NCBI GenBank assembly: GCA_020047915.1
Contig: JAIFND010000179.1
Span: 1-39,873, forward strand
Origin: a bacterium
Lineage (GTDB): Bacteria; Planctomycetota; UBA11346
Reading direction: 5' to 3'
DNA: 39,873 bases
In this document: one piece after another, positions 8,971-19,790 of the stretch
Numbering within the stretch: the first letter of the stretch is position 1
Layout: the number at the start of each line of letters is the position of its first letter
Program-made: the position numbers and the translations under genes
The notes under the pieces: model-generated
The model's input: the letters and a program-made list of their open reading frames with translations, nothing else
The model's database searches: none
What the model was told of the DNA's origin: nothing

Positions 8971-11676
8971 ATGCCCCTCGATCTGCCCAAAGCCTACGAC
9001 GCCACCACGGTCGAACCCGATGTCTATCAGCGCTGGGAAACCAGCGGCTGCTTCCGCGGCGGGGCCGGGAAGCGCGACGGCAAGCCAGGCTACGCCATCG
9101 CCATACCGCCGCCCAACGTCACCGGCGTGCTGCACATGGGCCATGCGCTCAACAACACGCTGCAGGACACCCTGATCCGCTGGCGGCGCATGCAGGGCTA
9201 CGATACCCTGTGGCAGCCCGGCACCGACCACGCCGGCATCGCCACCGAGAGCGTGGTGGTGAAGCAGGTCCAGGAGGCGGGCCAGACCCGCGACCAGCTC
9301 GGGCGCGAGGAGTTCCTCAAGCGGGTGTGGGCGTGGAAGGAGCAGAGCGGCGGCAAGATCGTGCAGCAGCTGCGCAAGCTCGGTGCCTCGTGCGACTGGA
9401 GCCGCGAGCGCTTCACCATGGATGCCGGCCTGTCGCACGCCGTGCGCGTGATGTTCAAGCGCCTCTACGACGCCGGACTCATCTACCGTGGCACGCGCAT
9501 GGTGAACTGGTGCCCGGTGCAGAAGACGGCGCTGGCCGACGACGAGGTGGACTACATCGAGAAGAACGGCCACCTGTGGAAGCTGCGCTATGATCTCGAG
9601 GACGGCTCGGGTTCGATCGTCGTCGAGACGACGCGCCCCGAGACCTTCTTCGGCGACACCGCGGTGGCGGTGAATCCCGCCGACGAGCGTTACCGGCACC
9701 TGATCGGCAAGCGTGTGCGCCTGCCCATCGTCGGCCGCCTCATCCCGATCGTCGGCGACGAGCACGCCGATCCGACCAAGGGCTCGGGCGCGGTGAAGAT
9801 CACCCCGGCCCACGACCCCAACGACTACGAGGTCGGCAAGCGCCACAACCTGCCGCTGATCCGCTGCATCGGCTTTGACGGCACGATGACCAGCGAAGCT
9901 GCGCACTTCGCCGGCCAGGAACGCTTCGCCTGCCGCAAGGCGCTGTGCGCCGAACTGGAGACCAGCGGCGTGCTGCTCGGCTCGACCCAGATCGTGCACA
10001 GCGTCGGCCACAGCTACCGCTCCAACGCGCCGATTGAACCGATGGTCACCGAGCAGTGGTTCGTGAAGATGGCGCCGTTGGCCGAGCGCGCCCTGAAAGA
10101 GACGGTCGAGGGCCGCGTCGCCTTCCACCCCGAGCGCTGGGCCAAGGTCTACGGCCAGTGGCTGACCGATGTGCGCGACTGGTGCATCTCCCGGCAGATC
10201 TGGTGGGGCCACCGCATCCCGGCATGGAAGTGCGCCGCCTGCGGCAAGCACAGCGTGGCGATCGAGGACATCAGCGCCTGCCAGCACTGCGGCTCGCGCG
10301 AGGTGGTACAGGACGCCGATGTCCTCGACACCTGGTTCTCGTCGGCGCTGTGGCCCTACAGCACGCTGGGCTGGCCCGAACAGACCCCCGAGATGCAGCG
10401 CTGGTTCCCGACCAGCACCCTGGTGACCGACCGCGGCATCATCTTCTTCTGGGTCGCGCGCATGGTGATGACCAGCATGTTCGTGAACGACCAGCGCCCG
10501 TTCAGCGACGTGTACATCCACGGCACCGTGCTCGACGAGCGCGGCGACAAGATGTCGAAGTCGAAGGGCAACGGCATCGACCCGATCGTGATGATCAGCG
10601 GCGGCACGCAGAAGTACCTGGGCAAGGAGTTCACCTGCCCGGGCTACGGCGCCGACGCGATGCGCTACACCCTTTTGGACATGACGACCGAGGGGCAGGA
10701 CCTGAAGCTGTCGCCGTCCAAGTTCGAGACCGGGCGTAATTTCGCCAACAAGGTGTGGAACGCCGGCAGGTTCTTGCTGATGAACCTGGCCGAACGCCCG
10801 CTGGCCGCCGCGCCCACCGACGCCCAGGCCAAGGCCGCCGCCATCGGCTTCCCCGAGGTCTGGCTGCTCGACCGCCTGCAGGGCGCGATCGACGAGTGCA
10901 CCACGGCCCTCGAACGCTTCCGCTACAATGACTACGCCAACGGCGCCTACCGCTTCTTCCGCGACGACCTGTGCGACTGGTACGTCGAGTGGGCCAAGCG
11001 CCGCTTCAAGGCCGGTGGCGAGCAGGCGCAGGCGGCGGCGACCATCCTCGCCTACGCCTTCGACCGCGTGCTGCGCCTGCTGCATCCGGGCATGCCCTTC
11101 CTCACCGAGCATCTGTGGCAGCACCTCCAGCCGCTGCTCGGCGGCACGGTGTGGAGCACCTACCTGATGACCTCGGCCTGGCCCGAGCCGGTCGCGACGC
11201 TGCGCACCCCGGGCGCGGCCGAGCGCATGGCGCGCCTGCAGGCGATCGTCAGCGCAGTGCGCAACGTGCGCAACTTGGTCAACCTGGCCGACGGCGTGGC
11301 GGTGGCGGCGGTGATCGACGCTGCAGATGCACCGGCGCTGCTCGCCGACGGCGAGTTCCTCACCGACCGCGGCAACCTGTCCGCCCTGGCGATCAGCCCC
11401 GGCGCTGCCAAGCCGCCGCAGTCGGTGACCACCGTGGTCGGGGCGCTGAAGGTGCACATCCCGCTGACCGGCCTCGCCGACCTCGGCAAGGTCAAGGCGC
11501 AGCTGGAGAAGCGCGAGCAGACCCTATTCAAGTCGATCAGCGGCAAGGAAGGTCGCCTGGGCAACGCCGACTACGTGGCGCGCGCCCCGGCCGACCAGGT
11601 CGCCGAGACCAAGGCCATGCTCGAACGCGAGCGCGCCGAACTGGTCAACGTGCGTGAGACGCTGGCGACCTTGTAG
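8971..11676 (+). CDS. valS: Valyl-tRNA synthetase
   Basis: 901-residue class Ia aminoacyl-tRNA synthetase that charges tRNA-Val. The HIGH signature is HMGHA at residue about 55, within PPPNVTGVLHMGHALN. The KMSKS signature is at about residue 527. The editing domain (CP1) with GTDHAGIAT and ETTRPET, and the catalytic-core LDTWFSSALWP, are all present. A pair of CxxC-type knuckles (CAACGK, CQHCGS) lies just before LDTWFSS. The C terminus is the usual charged coiled coil that contacts tRNA. Length is normal for the family. The TAG stop lies inside the first heptamer of a repeat array. Confidence 0.98.
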   Translation: MPLDLPKAYDATTVEPDVYQRWETSGCFRGGAGKRDGKPGYAIAIPPPNVTGVLHMGHALNNTLQDTLIRWRRMQGYDTLWQPGTDHAGIATESVVVKQVQEAGQTRDQLGREEFLKRVWAWKEQSGGKIVQQLRKLGASCDWSRERFTMDAGLSHAVRVMFKRLYDAGLIYRGTRMVNWCPVQKTALADDEVDYIEKNGHLWKLRYDLEDGSGSIVVETTRPETFFGDTAVAVNPADERYRHLIGKRVRLPIVGRLIPIVGDEHADPTKGSGAVKITPAHDPNDYEVGKRHNLPLIRCIGFDGTMTSEAAHFAGQERFACRKALCAELETSGVLLGSTQIVHSVGHSYRSNAPIEPMVTEQWFVKMAPLAERALKETVEGRVAFHPERWAKVYGQWLTDVRDWCISRQIWWGHRIPAWKCAACGKHSVAIEDISACQHCGSREVVQDADVLDTWFSSALWPYSTLGWPEQTPEMQRWFPTSTLVTDRGIIFFWVARMVMTSMFVNDQRPFSDVYIHGTVLDERGDKMSKSKGNGIDPIVMISGGTQKYLGKEFTCPGYGADAMRYTLLDMTTEGQDLKLSPSKFETGRNFANKVWNAGRFLLMNLAERPLAAAPTDAQAKAAAIGFPEVWLLDRLQGAIDECTTALERFRYNDYANGAYRFFRDDLCDWYVEWAKRRFKAGGEQAQAAATILAYAFDRVLRLLHPGMPFLTEHLWQHLQPLLGGTVWSTYLMTSAWPEPVATLRTPGAAERMARLQAIVSAVRNVRNLVNLADGVAVAAVIDAADAPALLADGEFLTDRGNLSALAISPGAAKPPQSVTTVVGALKVHIPLTGLADLGKVKAQLEKREQTLFKSISGKEGRLGNADYVARAPADQVAETKAMLERERAELVNVRETLATL

Positions 11677-11836
11677 CTTTGAGCTTGGAGCTTTGAGCTT
11701 TGAGCCCGCAGGAACGACGCACTCGTCGTTGCCTGCGTTGGGCTCAGGCCCATGATTGATCAAATGCTCACGCTTCGCCTATCGAGCCCGGGCCGCCCCT
11801 GCGAAGCTCAAAGCTCAAAGCTCAAAGCTCAAAGCT
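11675..11836. repeat. Heptamer inverted-array element A (AGCTTTG / CAAAGCT)
   Basis: Left arm 11675-11705: AGCTTTG, AGCTTGG, AGCTTTG, AGCTTTG, then AGC. Right arm 11804-11836: AAGCT, then four perfect CAAAGCT units, the reverse complement of the left unit. The left arm overlaps the valS stop codon and the right arm ends five bases before the ATG of the amidotransferase gene, so the element fills the gap. The spacer holds an independent hairpin at about 11702-11747 (TGAGCCC, GCAGG, AACGACG pairing with CGTCGTT, CCTGC, GGGCTCA, with small bulges), which may act as a terminator or attenuator. Confidence 0.9.
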
Positions 11837-11841
11837 AACCC

Positions 11842-12600
11842 ATGCCGTCCCCCATCACCCGTCTCGTCGTCCTGCAGCATGTCCCGCTCGAGGGGCCGGT
11901 GCGCATCGCCTCCGTCGCCGAACGCCTGGGCCTGAAGGTCGAGGTGGTGCGGCTCGACCAGGGCCAGGCCGTCCCGAAAGCCCCCTCCGGCGCCGCCCTG
12001 GTGGTGATGGGCGGGCCGATGGGCGTGGCCGACCTCGGCGATGCGCGTTACCCCTTCCTGGCCGCCGAAGTCGAGCTGCTGAAGCAGTGCCTGGCCGAGG
12101 ACCGGCCGGTACTCGGCGTGTGCCTGGGCAGCCAGTTGTTGGCGCACGCCGCCGGGGCCGTCGTCGCGCCGCTCGCCTGCGGCGAACCGGCAAGCCGGCA
12201 TCGCGAGGTCGGCTGGGGCGCGATCCACTGGCTGAAGGATCCCGCTGAGGAACCTGTCCTGTCAGGGATGGAACGCGCCGAACTGGTGCTGCACTGGCAC
12301 GGCGACACCTTCCAGATCCCGGCCAAGGCTGATCACCTCGCCGCCACTCTGGCCTGCCCCGGGCAGATGTTCCGGGTCGGCCGCTGCTATGGCCTGCAGT
12401 TCCACGTCGAGGCCGACGAGGCGACGGTACGCCAGTGGGTCGAGGCCGACGCCGACTTCATCCGCGCCGCCACCGGCCCGGACGGCGCGCGGCGCATCCT
12501 CGCCGACACCGCCCGCTTCATGCCGGTGCACCGCCCGCGCGGCGACCGCCTGATCGGCAACATCCTGCGCTCGGTCATGGCCGGGGGCTGCCCGGGCTGA
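11842..12600 (+). CDS. Class I glutamine amidotransferase (GMP synthase-like)
   Basis: 252-residue triad glutamine amidotransferase without a synthetase domain. The nucleophile elbow GVCLGSQL carries the catalytic Cys (about residue 94). The His-Glu pair is in LQFHVEAD (about residues 180-183), and GGPMGV is the usual oxyanion-side loop. It may hydrolyse glutamine for an unknown partner or act as a gamma-glutamyl peptidase, as stand-alone members do. No Shine-Dalgarno precedes ATG 11842; instead the heptamer array ends five bases upstream. The kinase gene starts one base after its stop. Confidence 0.88.
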   Translation: MPSPITRLVVLQHVPLEGPVRIASVAERLGLKVEVVRLDQGQAVPKAPSGAALVVMGGPMGVADLGDARYPFLAAEVELLKQCLAEDRPVLGVCLGSQLLAHAAGAVVAPLACGEPASRHREVGWGAIHWLKDPAEEPVLSGMERAELVLHWHGDTFQIPAKADHLAATLACPGQMFRVGRCYGLQFHVEADEATVRQWVEADADFIRAATGPDGARRILADTARFMPVHRPRGDRLIGNILRSVMAGGCPG

Positions 12601-12601
12601 C

Positions 12602-15600
12602 ATGGCCGAGACCGTCGCCTGCCCGAACTGCGCCCGAGCGTGCCGAGCCGACCGGCCCGATGCCGAAGGCCGTCTGGTCTGCTCGGCCTGCGCCACGGTC
12701 TTCTCGCCTGCCACCAGCGAGGAGGCCCGCCCCGCGACCATCTCGCTGGTCTCCCTGGGCAACATCGCGATCGATGCCGATGAGACCGCCGTGCCGACCG
12801 CCGTGCCGGTGGCGACCAACCTGGGAGCAGCTGGACTCCACGTCAGCGTCACCCTGGCCCCCAGCGAGGCGGCGAACCCGACCACCGCGATCACCACGCG
12901 CAAGACGGTCGGCGAACTGCTGCGCGACGGCCACGGTGACAAATACGTCGTCGATACCGAACTCGGCCGCGGCGGCATGGGCATGGTCATGCGTGTGGTC
13001 GATCGCGACCTACACCGCGACGTGGCGATGAAGGTGCTGCTCAACGACCAGGGCGACCGTGACCGCCGGCGCTTCATCACCGAAGCGCAGATCACCGGCC
13101 AGCTCGAGCATCCCAACATCGTGCCGGTGCACGACATCGGGGTGGACGGCAACGGCCGGCTCTACTTCACCATGAAGCTGGTGCGCGGGCGCAGCCTGGG
13201 CGACATCATCGACCTGGTGCGGCGCGGCGACCCGTCGGTGGCCGAATTCACCCGCTTCCGCCTGCTGCGCATCTTCATCCATGTGTGCAACGCCGCCGCT
13301 TTCGCGCACGCGCGCGGGGTGGTGCATCGCGATCTGAAGCCCAGCAACGTCATGCTCGGGGACTTCGGCGAGGTGCTGGTCGCCGACTGGGGCCTGGCCC
13401 GGGTCCTGCCCGAACAGCGCCGCGCCTCGGCCCGCGAGCGGAGCACCCAGGTGGAGCCGCAGGCCACGAAACCCGCGGAGACGGCCATGCCACCGGCCTT
13501 CGGGGACATCGAAGACCGTCTGGCCACCGTGGTACAGAGCTTCAGGCGGCCCGCCGCAGGGAAGACCGGCCAGGAGACGGTGCAGGGAACGGTCGAAGGG
13601 ACCCCGGCCTATATGCCGCCGGAACAGGCGCGCGGCGACCTCGACCAGATCGACGAACGCAGCGACATCTACGCCCTGGGCGCGATACTCTACGAGATCC
13701 TGACGTTCAGCCCGCCGGTGTGGGGCCGCAGCGTGGACGAGGTCCTCGACAACGTCGTCAACCATCGCATCACCCCACCCGGCGCCCGTGCCCCGGAACA
13801 GGACATTCCCCTCGACCTCTCGGCGATCGCGCTCAAGGCGCTGTCGGCCCAGCCCGAGCACCGCTACCAGCGCGCCGCAGATATGCGCCGGGACATCGAA
13901 GCCCACCTCGAGCACCGTTCGGTGAGCGCGCGTGACGAATCGGCCCTGGAGATGCTCGGCAAGCTGCTGCGCCGCAACAGCACCGCCACGCTGGTCGGCC
14001 TCATCTCCCTGTCGATCCTCGCCGTCGTCCTGGTATTCAGCTTCCGCACCATCCAGCGCGAGCGCGACGCCGCCCGCCAGCGCGGTGCCGAACTGGCGAG
14101 CAGCATGCGCCAGCTCGAAGAACAGAAGCAGGGCCGCGGTGCCGAAAAGAAGCTCGCCGCCCCCGCCCTGGTCGCGAAAGCCCGGCAACACGCCGCCAGC
14201 AAGGAATGGGTCGAGGCGACCGACAACGTCGAACTCGCCCTGCGCTTCAGCCCCGATCTCGCCGCCGCCCACCTGCTGCGCGGTCAGTTGCTGGTCCATG
14301 AACGGCAATGGGGCGCCGCCTCGCGTTCGCTGTCGGAATACCTGCTGCTGTCACCTGGCGACGAGGATGCCCGGCAGTTGGCCGGCCTGTGCGACGAGGC
14401 CTCTGGCGGGGAGACCTCGGTGGTCGTCACCGCGATCGCCGACCGCCTGGTGCGCATGGGACTCGGCCCTCTGGCCGAAGACCTCTTCGCCCGTGGCCTG
14501 GAGCGCGTCGAGGTGTACCGCAAGCAGCTCGAGCTCGCCTACCCTGGCTGCACCCAGCGTGGTTTCTGGGCGGACAAGGATGGCATGCTCTACCTCGACG
14601 GCCTGCGCGAACGCCAGGACGTCATCGATCTGTCGGCGCTCTCCGGCATGCCGATCGTCCGCCTGCGCCTGCAGCGCACCAAGGTGATCGACCTCGCCCC
14701 ACTGCGCGGCATGCCGCTCACCGATCTCGACGTCTCCGGCACCGAGGTGCGCGACCTTGGCCCGTTGCAGGGCGCCCCGCTGATCTCCCTGAACATCTCC
14801 GGCACGCGGGTCGAGGACCTCGGCCCGCTCAGCGGCATCGCCCTCGAGGACCTCGACCTGTCGCAGACCCGGATCGTCTCGCTGCAAGCCTTGCAGGGCG
14901 CCCCACTGCGCGTCCTGCGCGCCGGCCGCAGCGATGTGTCGGACATCGCCGCGCTGCATGGCGCCCCCCTGCACGAGCTGGATCTCAGCAAGACGGCGGT
15001 CATGGATCTCGCCGCCCTCAGCGGCAGCCGGATCTCGACCCTGCGCCTCTCGGGCACCCGCGTGCAGGATCTCGGCCCGTTGGCCGGCGTGCCGCTCACC
15101 CGCCTGGCCATCGACAGCACCCCGGTCGCGGATCTCGCCCCCCTCGCCGGTGCACCCCTGCGCCAGCTCCAGCTCGCGTCGTGCCAGGTTGCCGTGCTCA
15201 GACCGCTGACCGGAATGGCATTGTCGGAACTCGACCTCACCGGACTGCCGGTCGCCGACCTGTCCCCGCTTGCCGGCATGCCGCTGGCCTCGCTGACCCT
15301 CACCGGCACGGGGGTGACCGACCTCGCTCCGCTGCGCCGCCTGCGCATCACGGCGCTCAATCTTTCGAACACCAAAGTCTCCGACCTGCGGCCGCTCGCC
15401 TCGCTGCCGCTCACCAGCCTGGATCTGGCGCAGACCCCGGTCAGCGAACTCGGCCCGCTCGCCGCCTGCCCGCTGCAAAGCCTGGTGATCGATGGCATCC
15501 CTGCCGAGGACCTGAAACCGCTGGCCAAGGCGCCGCTGCGCGAATTGCGCATGCTCGGAGCCAGTGCCACCGATCTTTCCCCGCTCGCCGATACCCCGTT

Positions 15601-15754
15601 GGAGCGTCTGGTGTTCAGCCTGACGCCTGGCATCTCCGGCCTGAACAAGTTGCGCACCCTGCCCAACCTGCGCCAGATCGGAACCACCTGGGATGGGGCG
15701 TGGCCTCGGGTCCCTACGGCCAAGGACTTCTGGGCCCGCATCGATCGCAAATAA
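12602..15754 (+). CDS. Ser/Thr protein kinase with zinc ribbon, TM helix and leucine-rich repeats
   Basis: 1050-residue membrane-anchored kinase. The order is: zinc ribbon (CPNC and CSAC, residues about 7-33); low-complexity linker; PknB-type kinase domain (about 113-440) with glycine loop GRGGMGMV, Lys about 144 in VAMKVL, catalytic HRDLKPSN (about 242-249), metal motif DWG (Asp about 262, in place of DFG) and GTPAYMPPEQA; one membrane helix (about 461-481); a coiled coil and TPR-like segment; then 16 leucine-rich repeats of 21 residues (about 677-1015). The repeat reads LxPLxGxPLxxLxLxxTxVxD. Family knowledge predicts a cytoplasmic kinase and an external sensor region. The C-terminal repeats probably bind a ligand in the periplasm. 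The gene starts one base after the amidotransferase stop, suggesting co-expression. Confidence 0.93.
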   Translation: MAETVACPNCARACRADRPDAEGRLVCSACATVFSPATSEEARPATISLVSLGNIAIDADETAVPTAVPVATNLGAAGLHVSVTLAPSEAANPTTAITTRKTVGELLRDGHGDKYVVDTELGRGGMGMVMRVVDRDLHRDVAMKVLLNDQGDRDRRRFITEAQITGQLEHPNIVPVHDIGVDGNGRLYFTMKLVRGRSLGDIIDLVRRGDPSVAEFTRFRLLRIFIHVCNAAAFAHARGVVHRDLKPSNVMLGDFGEVLVADWGLARVLPEQRRASARERSTQVEPQATKPAETAMPPAFGDIEDRLATVVQSFRRPAAGKTGQETVQGTVEGTPAYMPPEQARGDLDQIDERSDIYALGAILYEILTFSPPVWGRSVDEVLDNVVNHRITPPGARAPEQDIPLDLSAIALKALSAQPEHRYQRAADMRRDIEAHLEHRSVSARDESALEMLGKLLRRNSTATLVGLISLSILAVVLVFSFRTIQRERDAARQRGAELASSMRQLEEQKQGRGAEKKLAAPALVAKARQHAASKEWVEATDNVELALRFSPDLAAAHLLRGQLLVHERQWGAASRSLSEYLLLSPGDEDARQLAGLCDEASGGETSVVVTAIADRLVRMGLGPLAEDLFARGLERVEVYRKQLELAYPGCTQRGFWADKDGMLYLDGLRERQDVIDLSALSGMPIVRLRLQRTKVIDLAPLRGMPLTDLDVSGTEVRDLGPLQGAPLISLNISGTRVEDLGPLSGIALEDLDLSQTRIVSLQALQGAPLRVLRAGRSDVSDIAALHGAPLHELDLSKTAVMDLAALSGSRISTLRLSGTRVQDLGPLAGVPLTRLAIDSTPVADLAPLAGAPLRQLQLASCQVAVLRPLTGMALSELDLTGLPVADLSPLAGMPLASLTLTGTGVTDLAPLRRLRITALNLSNTKVSDLRPLASLPLTSLDLAQTPVSELGPLAACPLQSLVIDGIPAEDLKPLAKAPLRELRMLGASATDLSPLADTPLERLVFSLTPGISGLNKLRTLPNLRQIGTTWDGAWPRVPTAKDFWARIDRK
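14631..15660 (+). repeat. Degenerate 63-bp coding repeat encoding 16 LRR units
   Basis: The 3' third of the kinase gene is a diverged tandem repeat of 63 bp (21 codons). Each unit encodes the pattern LxPLxGxPLxxLxLxxTxVxD. Units differ at the DNA level, so the array is old, but the spacing holds for all 16 units with no frame break. Confidence 0.8.
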
Positions 15755-15760
15755 CTGCGG

Positions 15761-15781
15761 ACCCAGCCATCAAGGCTGGGT
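15761..15781 (+). terminator. Hairpin after kinase gene
   Basis: Perfect 8-bp stem ACCCAGCC / GGCTGGGT with loop ATCAA, six bases after the kinase stop at 15754. No U-tract follows. It may terminate the valS-kinase transcript or simply separate it from the suf operon. Confidence 0.5.
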
Positions 15782-15824
15782 GTGGATGAGATTGCCCTGC
15801 CCAGCCCCTGCCTAGCGTGCCGCC

Positions 15825-16537
15825 ATGCCCACGGCGACCGAGCCGATCCTGACCCGCGCCGCCGAGGCGCGTTTGCGCGCCCCGCGCACCCGGGGGGCCT
15901 TCCGCCCGATCGACGCCGCCCGGCGCCAGCTCGGGCTGTTGCAGGTTGCCGACGGTGAGGGGCAGGCGGCGATCGCGTGGCTCGTCGATCTGCCGACCGG
16001 GCGCATCGAGGATGCCCGCTTCCTCGCCTTCGGCTCGCGCTGGAGCCATCCCCTCGCCGACGCCTTCACCCAGCTCGCCAAGGGTCAACTGGTCGCCGAA
16101 GCCTGCGCCATCCGGCCAGCCACCGTCGAGGCGATGCTGCGCGATACGCCCGCCACCGCGGCCTGCGAAGAGGGAGAACTCGCCTTCATCCCCGACCTGC
16201 AGCGCCGCGCCCTGGCCGTGCTGCCGCTGATCAAGCTGCTGCCCAAGCCGGCCGAGAAGCTGGTCTATCAGCGCAAACGCAAACAGGACTGGACGGCGGC
16301 CGATGAGAAGTGGCTGCCGCTGTCGCTGCTCAAGAAGATCGCCACCGCCGATGCTGCGGTGAAGCGCGTGCTGGCCGACAAGGCGCCAGCCGCCAGCCAC
16401 CGCATCGAGGGCCTGCACGACGACTTCCGCGTCGTGGTCATCGTCAGCGGTGTCAGCGCCAGCGAACGCGAGACCCTGGGCCTGTTCGTGACCAGCGCCC
16501 TCAAGGCGATCCACCCCGATCTGACCGCGGAGCTGTC

Positions 16538-16541
<4 letters not shown>
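15825..16541 (+). CDS. IscU/SufU-like scaffold homologue lacking the cluster-binding cysteines
   Basis: 238 residues. Residues about 17-125 follow the IscU/SufU fold: APRTRGAF matches the family NPRN-G block, then a strand with [14 protein letters not shown] matches GxIxDAxFxGxGC. [12 protein letters not shown] follows where the family has SASxMTxxxKG. All three ligand cysteines are replaced: the GD/CG block reads DGEGQ, GCSIS reads GSRWS and RxKCAxL reads LQRRALAVL. The two Cys present (near residues 103 and 116) are not at ligand positions. A basic extension of about 100 residues follows ([12 protein letters not shown] and on). The stop overlaps the sufB start as ATGA, so it is the first gene of the suf operon. 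It may be a structural or regulatory partner and not a classical scaffold. Confidence 0.75.
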
Positions 16542-18019
<1,478 letters not shown>

Positions 18020-18022
18020 GAT

Positions 18023-18131
18023 CATTGCCCCTGGTTCGGCGTTCGACGTTCGGCGTTCGGTGTCCCGCAGCGCGACGCGACGCCGACCATCCCTGCGGAA
18101 CGCCGAACGCCGAACGCCGAACACCGAACGG
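18023..18131. repeat. Heptamer inverted-array element C (GTTCGGC / GAACGCC)
   Basis: Left arm 18034-18061: GTTCGGC, GTTCGAC, GTTCGGC, GTTCGGT. Right arm 18098-18125: GAACGCC three times, then GAACACC, ending in GAACGG. Inner flanks also pair (CCGCAG with CTGCGG), giving an imperfect 37-bp stem around a short spacer. The head CATTGCCCCTGG (18023-18034) recurs exactly at 37854-37865 in element D. The element fills the sufB-sufC gap and ends seven bases before the sufC ATG, which has no Shine-Dalgarno. Confidence 0.9.
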
Positions 18132-18138
18132 CTGAACC

Positions 18139-18885
18139 ATGCCCCTCCTCTCCATATCCAATCTCTCCGTCACCGTCGCCGGCCTCACCGTCGTCAACGG
18201 CCTGTCGCTGCATGTCCCGCCTGGCGAGGTGCATGCCATCATGGGCCCCAACGGTTCGGGCAAGAGCACCCTGGCCAAGGCGCTGGCCGGGCATCCCAGC
18301 TACGCCATCGCCGGCGGCGACGCGACCCTGGACGGCGCCGACCTGCTGGCGCTGGAGCCGGATGCGCGCGTCCACGCCGGCCTGTTTGTCGGTTTCCAGT
18401 ACCCCACCGACGTGCCTGGGGTGAACAACGGCGAGTTCCTGCGCCTGGCGTGGAACGCGCGACAGAAGGCTGCCGGCAAGCCCGAAGCGACGGTCAAAGA
18501 CTTCGCGCCGATCCTCGCCGAGCGCATCAAGGCCGCCGAGGCGCCCGAGGATTACGCCGGACGCCAACTCAATGCCGGGCTGTCTGGCGGGCAGAAGAAG
18601 CGCAATGAGATCCTGCAGATGTACGTGCTGGAACCGCGCGTGGCGATCCTCGATGAGACCGACTCGGGCCTGGATATCGACGCGATCAAGGCGGTGGCCC
18701 GCGGCATCAACGGCTTCCGCCGCGCCGACCGCAGCATCCTGTTGATCACCCACTTCCAGCGCCTCCTCGAACTGGTCAGACCCGATCGCATCCATGTGCT
18801 GATCAAGGGCAGCATCGTGCACAGCGGCGGCCCGGAGCTCGCCACCCGCCTCGAGGCGGAGGGCTACGACGGGTTCGGGGCATGA
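18139..18885 (+). CDS. sufC: Fe-S cluster assembly ATPase SufC
   Basis: 248-residue ABC-type ATPase that drives the SufBCD scaffold. Walker A is GPNGSGKST (about residues 36-44). The Q-loop region is FVGFQYPTDVPGV, the signature is LSGGQKKRNEILQM, and Walker B is VAILDETDSGLDIDA, the characteristic SufC form. The H-switch is in LLITHFQRLL. Length is typical. It is separated from sufB by the heptamer element and its stop overlaps the sufD start as ATGA, so sufC and sufD are translationally coupled. Confidence 0.97.
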   Translation: MPLLSISNLSVTVAGLTVVNGLSLHVPPGEVHAIMGPNGSGKSTLAKALAGHPSYAIAGGDATLDGADLLALEPDARVHAGLFVGFQYPTDVPGVNNGEFLRLAWNARQKAAGKPEATVKDFAPILAERIKAAEAPEDYAGRQLNAGLSGGQKKRNEILQMYVLEPRVAILDETDSGLDIDAIKAVARGINGFRRADRSILLITHFQRLLELVRPDRIHVLIKGSIVHSGGPELATRLEAEGYDGFGA

Positions 18886-19784
18886 ACCTGCCGACCGCCG
18901 CCGACGAGGACTGGCGCTACGTGGACTGCCGCGGCCTGGCCGAGGCCGCCGCGACCACGGCGACCGTCCTGCCCGGCGAGCCCTGTTCCGCCGACGCCTT
19001 CCCTGCTCCCACCGATGCCACCCACGCCTGGGCGCTGGCTGGGAGCGCGCGCCGCTGGCGCGCCTCGAGTGACGCGACGATCCACGACGCCGGCGGCTGC
19101 TGGGCGCTACTCGTCGAGGTTCCTCCCGGCACGGCCCTGCGCCTGCGCATCAACCGCACGGCCGCCGAGGGTCGCAGCGCCAGCTGGATCCATGCTGTGC
19201 TCGGCCGCGGAGCCAACCTCATCGTCGAGGATGTCTCCACCGCCCCCCTCGGCGTGCATCTGGCCGCCATGTCTGCGACGCTCGCCCAGGACGCGGCGCT
19301 GCGCTATCGTGGCACGCAGCACGGTGGACGCCTGCAGCGCCATCACCTGGCCGCGCAGCTGACCGGCCTCGGAGCCAGCTTCGACCTGGCGGTGGCAGCC
19401 GATCCGCGCGGCGAGACCCAGGCCCATGTCCTGACCCGCGTGGTGCATGCGGTCGGTCCGACGACCAGCCGGCAGCTCATCAAATCCGTGCTGCGCGACC
19501 GTGCGCGAGTCAGCTTCGATGGCGTGGTGACCATGCTGAAAGGTGCCGACGGCTCGTCGGCCGAGCAGCGCGACCAGAACCTGGTGCTGTCGCCACTGGC
19601 GCGCGCCGACACCCGTCCGCAGCTCGACATCCGCGCCGACGAGGTCGAGGCCAGCCACGGCGCCACGATCGGTGCCCTCGATGCCGACGAACTGCTCTAT
19701 CTGCGCACGCGCGGCCTGGATGCGGCGACAGCGCGCGAATTGCTGACCACCGCGTTCCTGGATGAGGTGCAGGGATGTGCGTGA
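18882..19784 (+). CDS. sufD: Fe-S cluster assembly protein SufD, short form
   Basis: 300-residue SufB/SufD-family protein, shorter than the roughly 420 residues of E. coli SufD; most of the N-terminal domain is missing. It retains DEDWRYVDCRGL at the start (family W-x-Y-T/V-D motif), the beta-helix core, SRQLIKSVLRDRARVSFDG, the SSAEQRDQNLVLSP block and the C-terminal VEASHGATIGALDADELLYL with the conserved His. These blocks identify it as SufD and not a second SufB. It overlaps sufC by four bases. It is intact from start to stop, so the shortness looks native. Confidence 0.92.
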   Translation: MNLPTAADEDWRYVDCRGLAEAAATTATVLPGEPCSADAFPAPTDATHAWALAGSARRWRASSDATIHDAGGCWALLVEVPPGTALRLRINRTAAEGRSASWIHAVLGRGANLIVEDVSTAPLGVHLAAMSATLAQDAALRYRGTQHGGRLQRHHLAAQLTGLGASFDLAVAADPRGETQAHVLTRVVHAVGPTTSRQLIKSVLRDRARVSFDGVVTMLKGADGSSAEQRDQNLVLSPLARADTRPQLDIRADEVEASHGATIGALDADELLYLRTRGLDAATARELLTTAFLDEVQGCA

Positions 19785-19790
19785 TGCGAT

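Noticed and set aside
8683-11457. A 924-codon open frame on the minus strand opposite valS
   Set aside because: It is an antisense shadow of a clear valS gene in high-GC DNA; its translation is His/Ala/Gly/Arg-rich with no family motif.
18882-19784. Frameshift as the cause of the short SufD
   Set aside because: The gene overlaps sufC by ATGA and runs without interruption to the stop, and the N-terminal motif is present.
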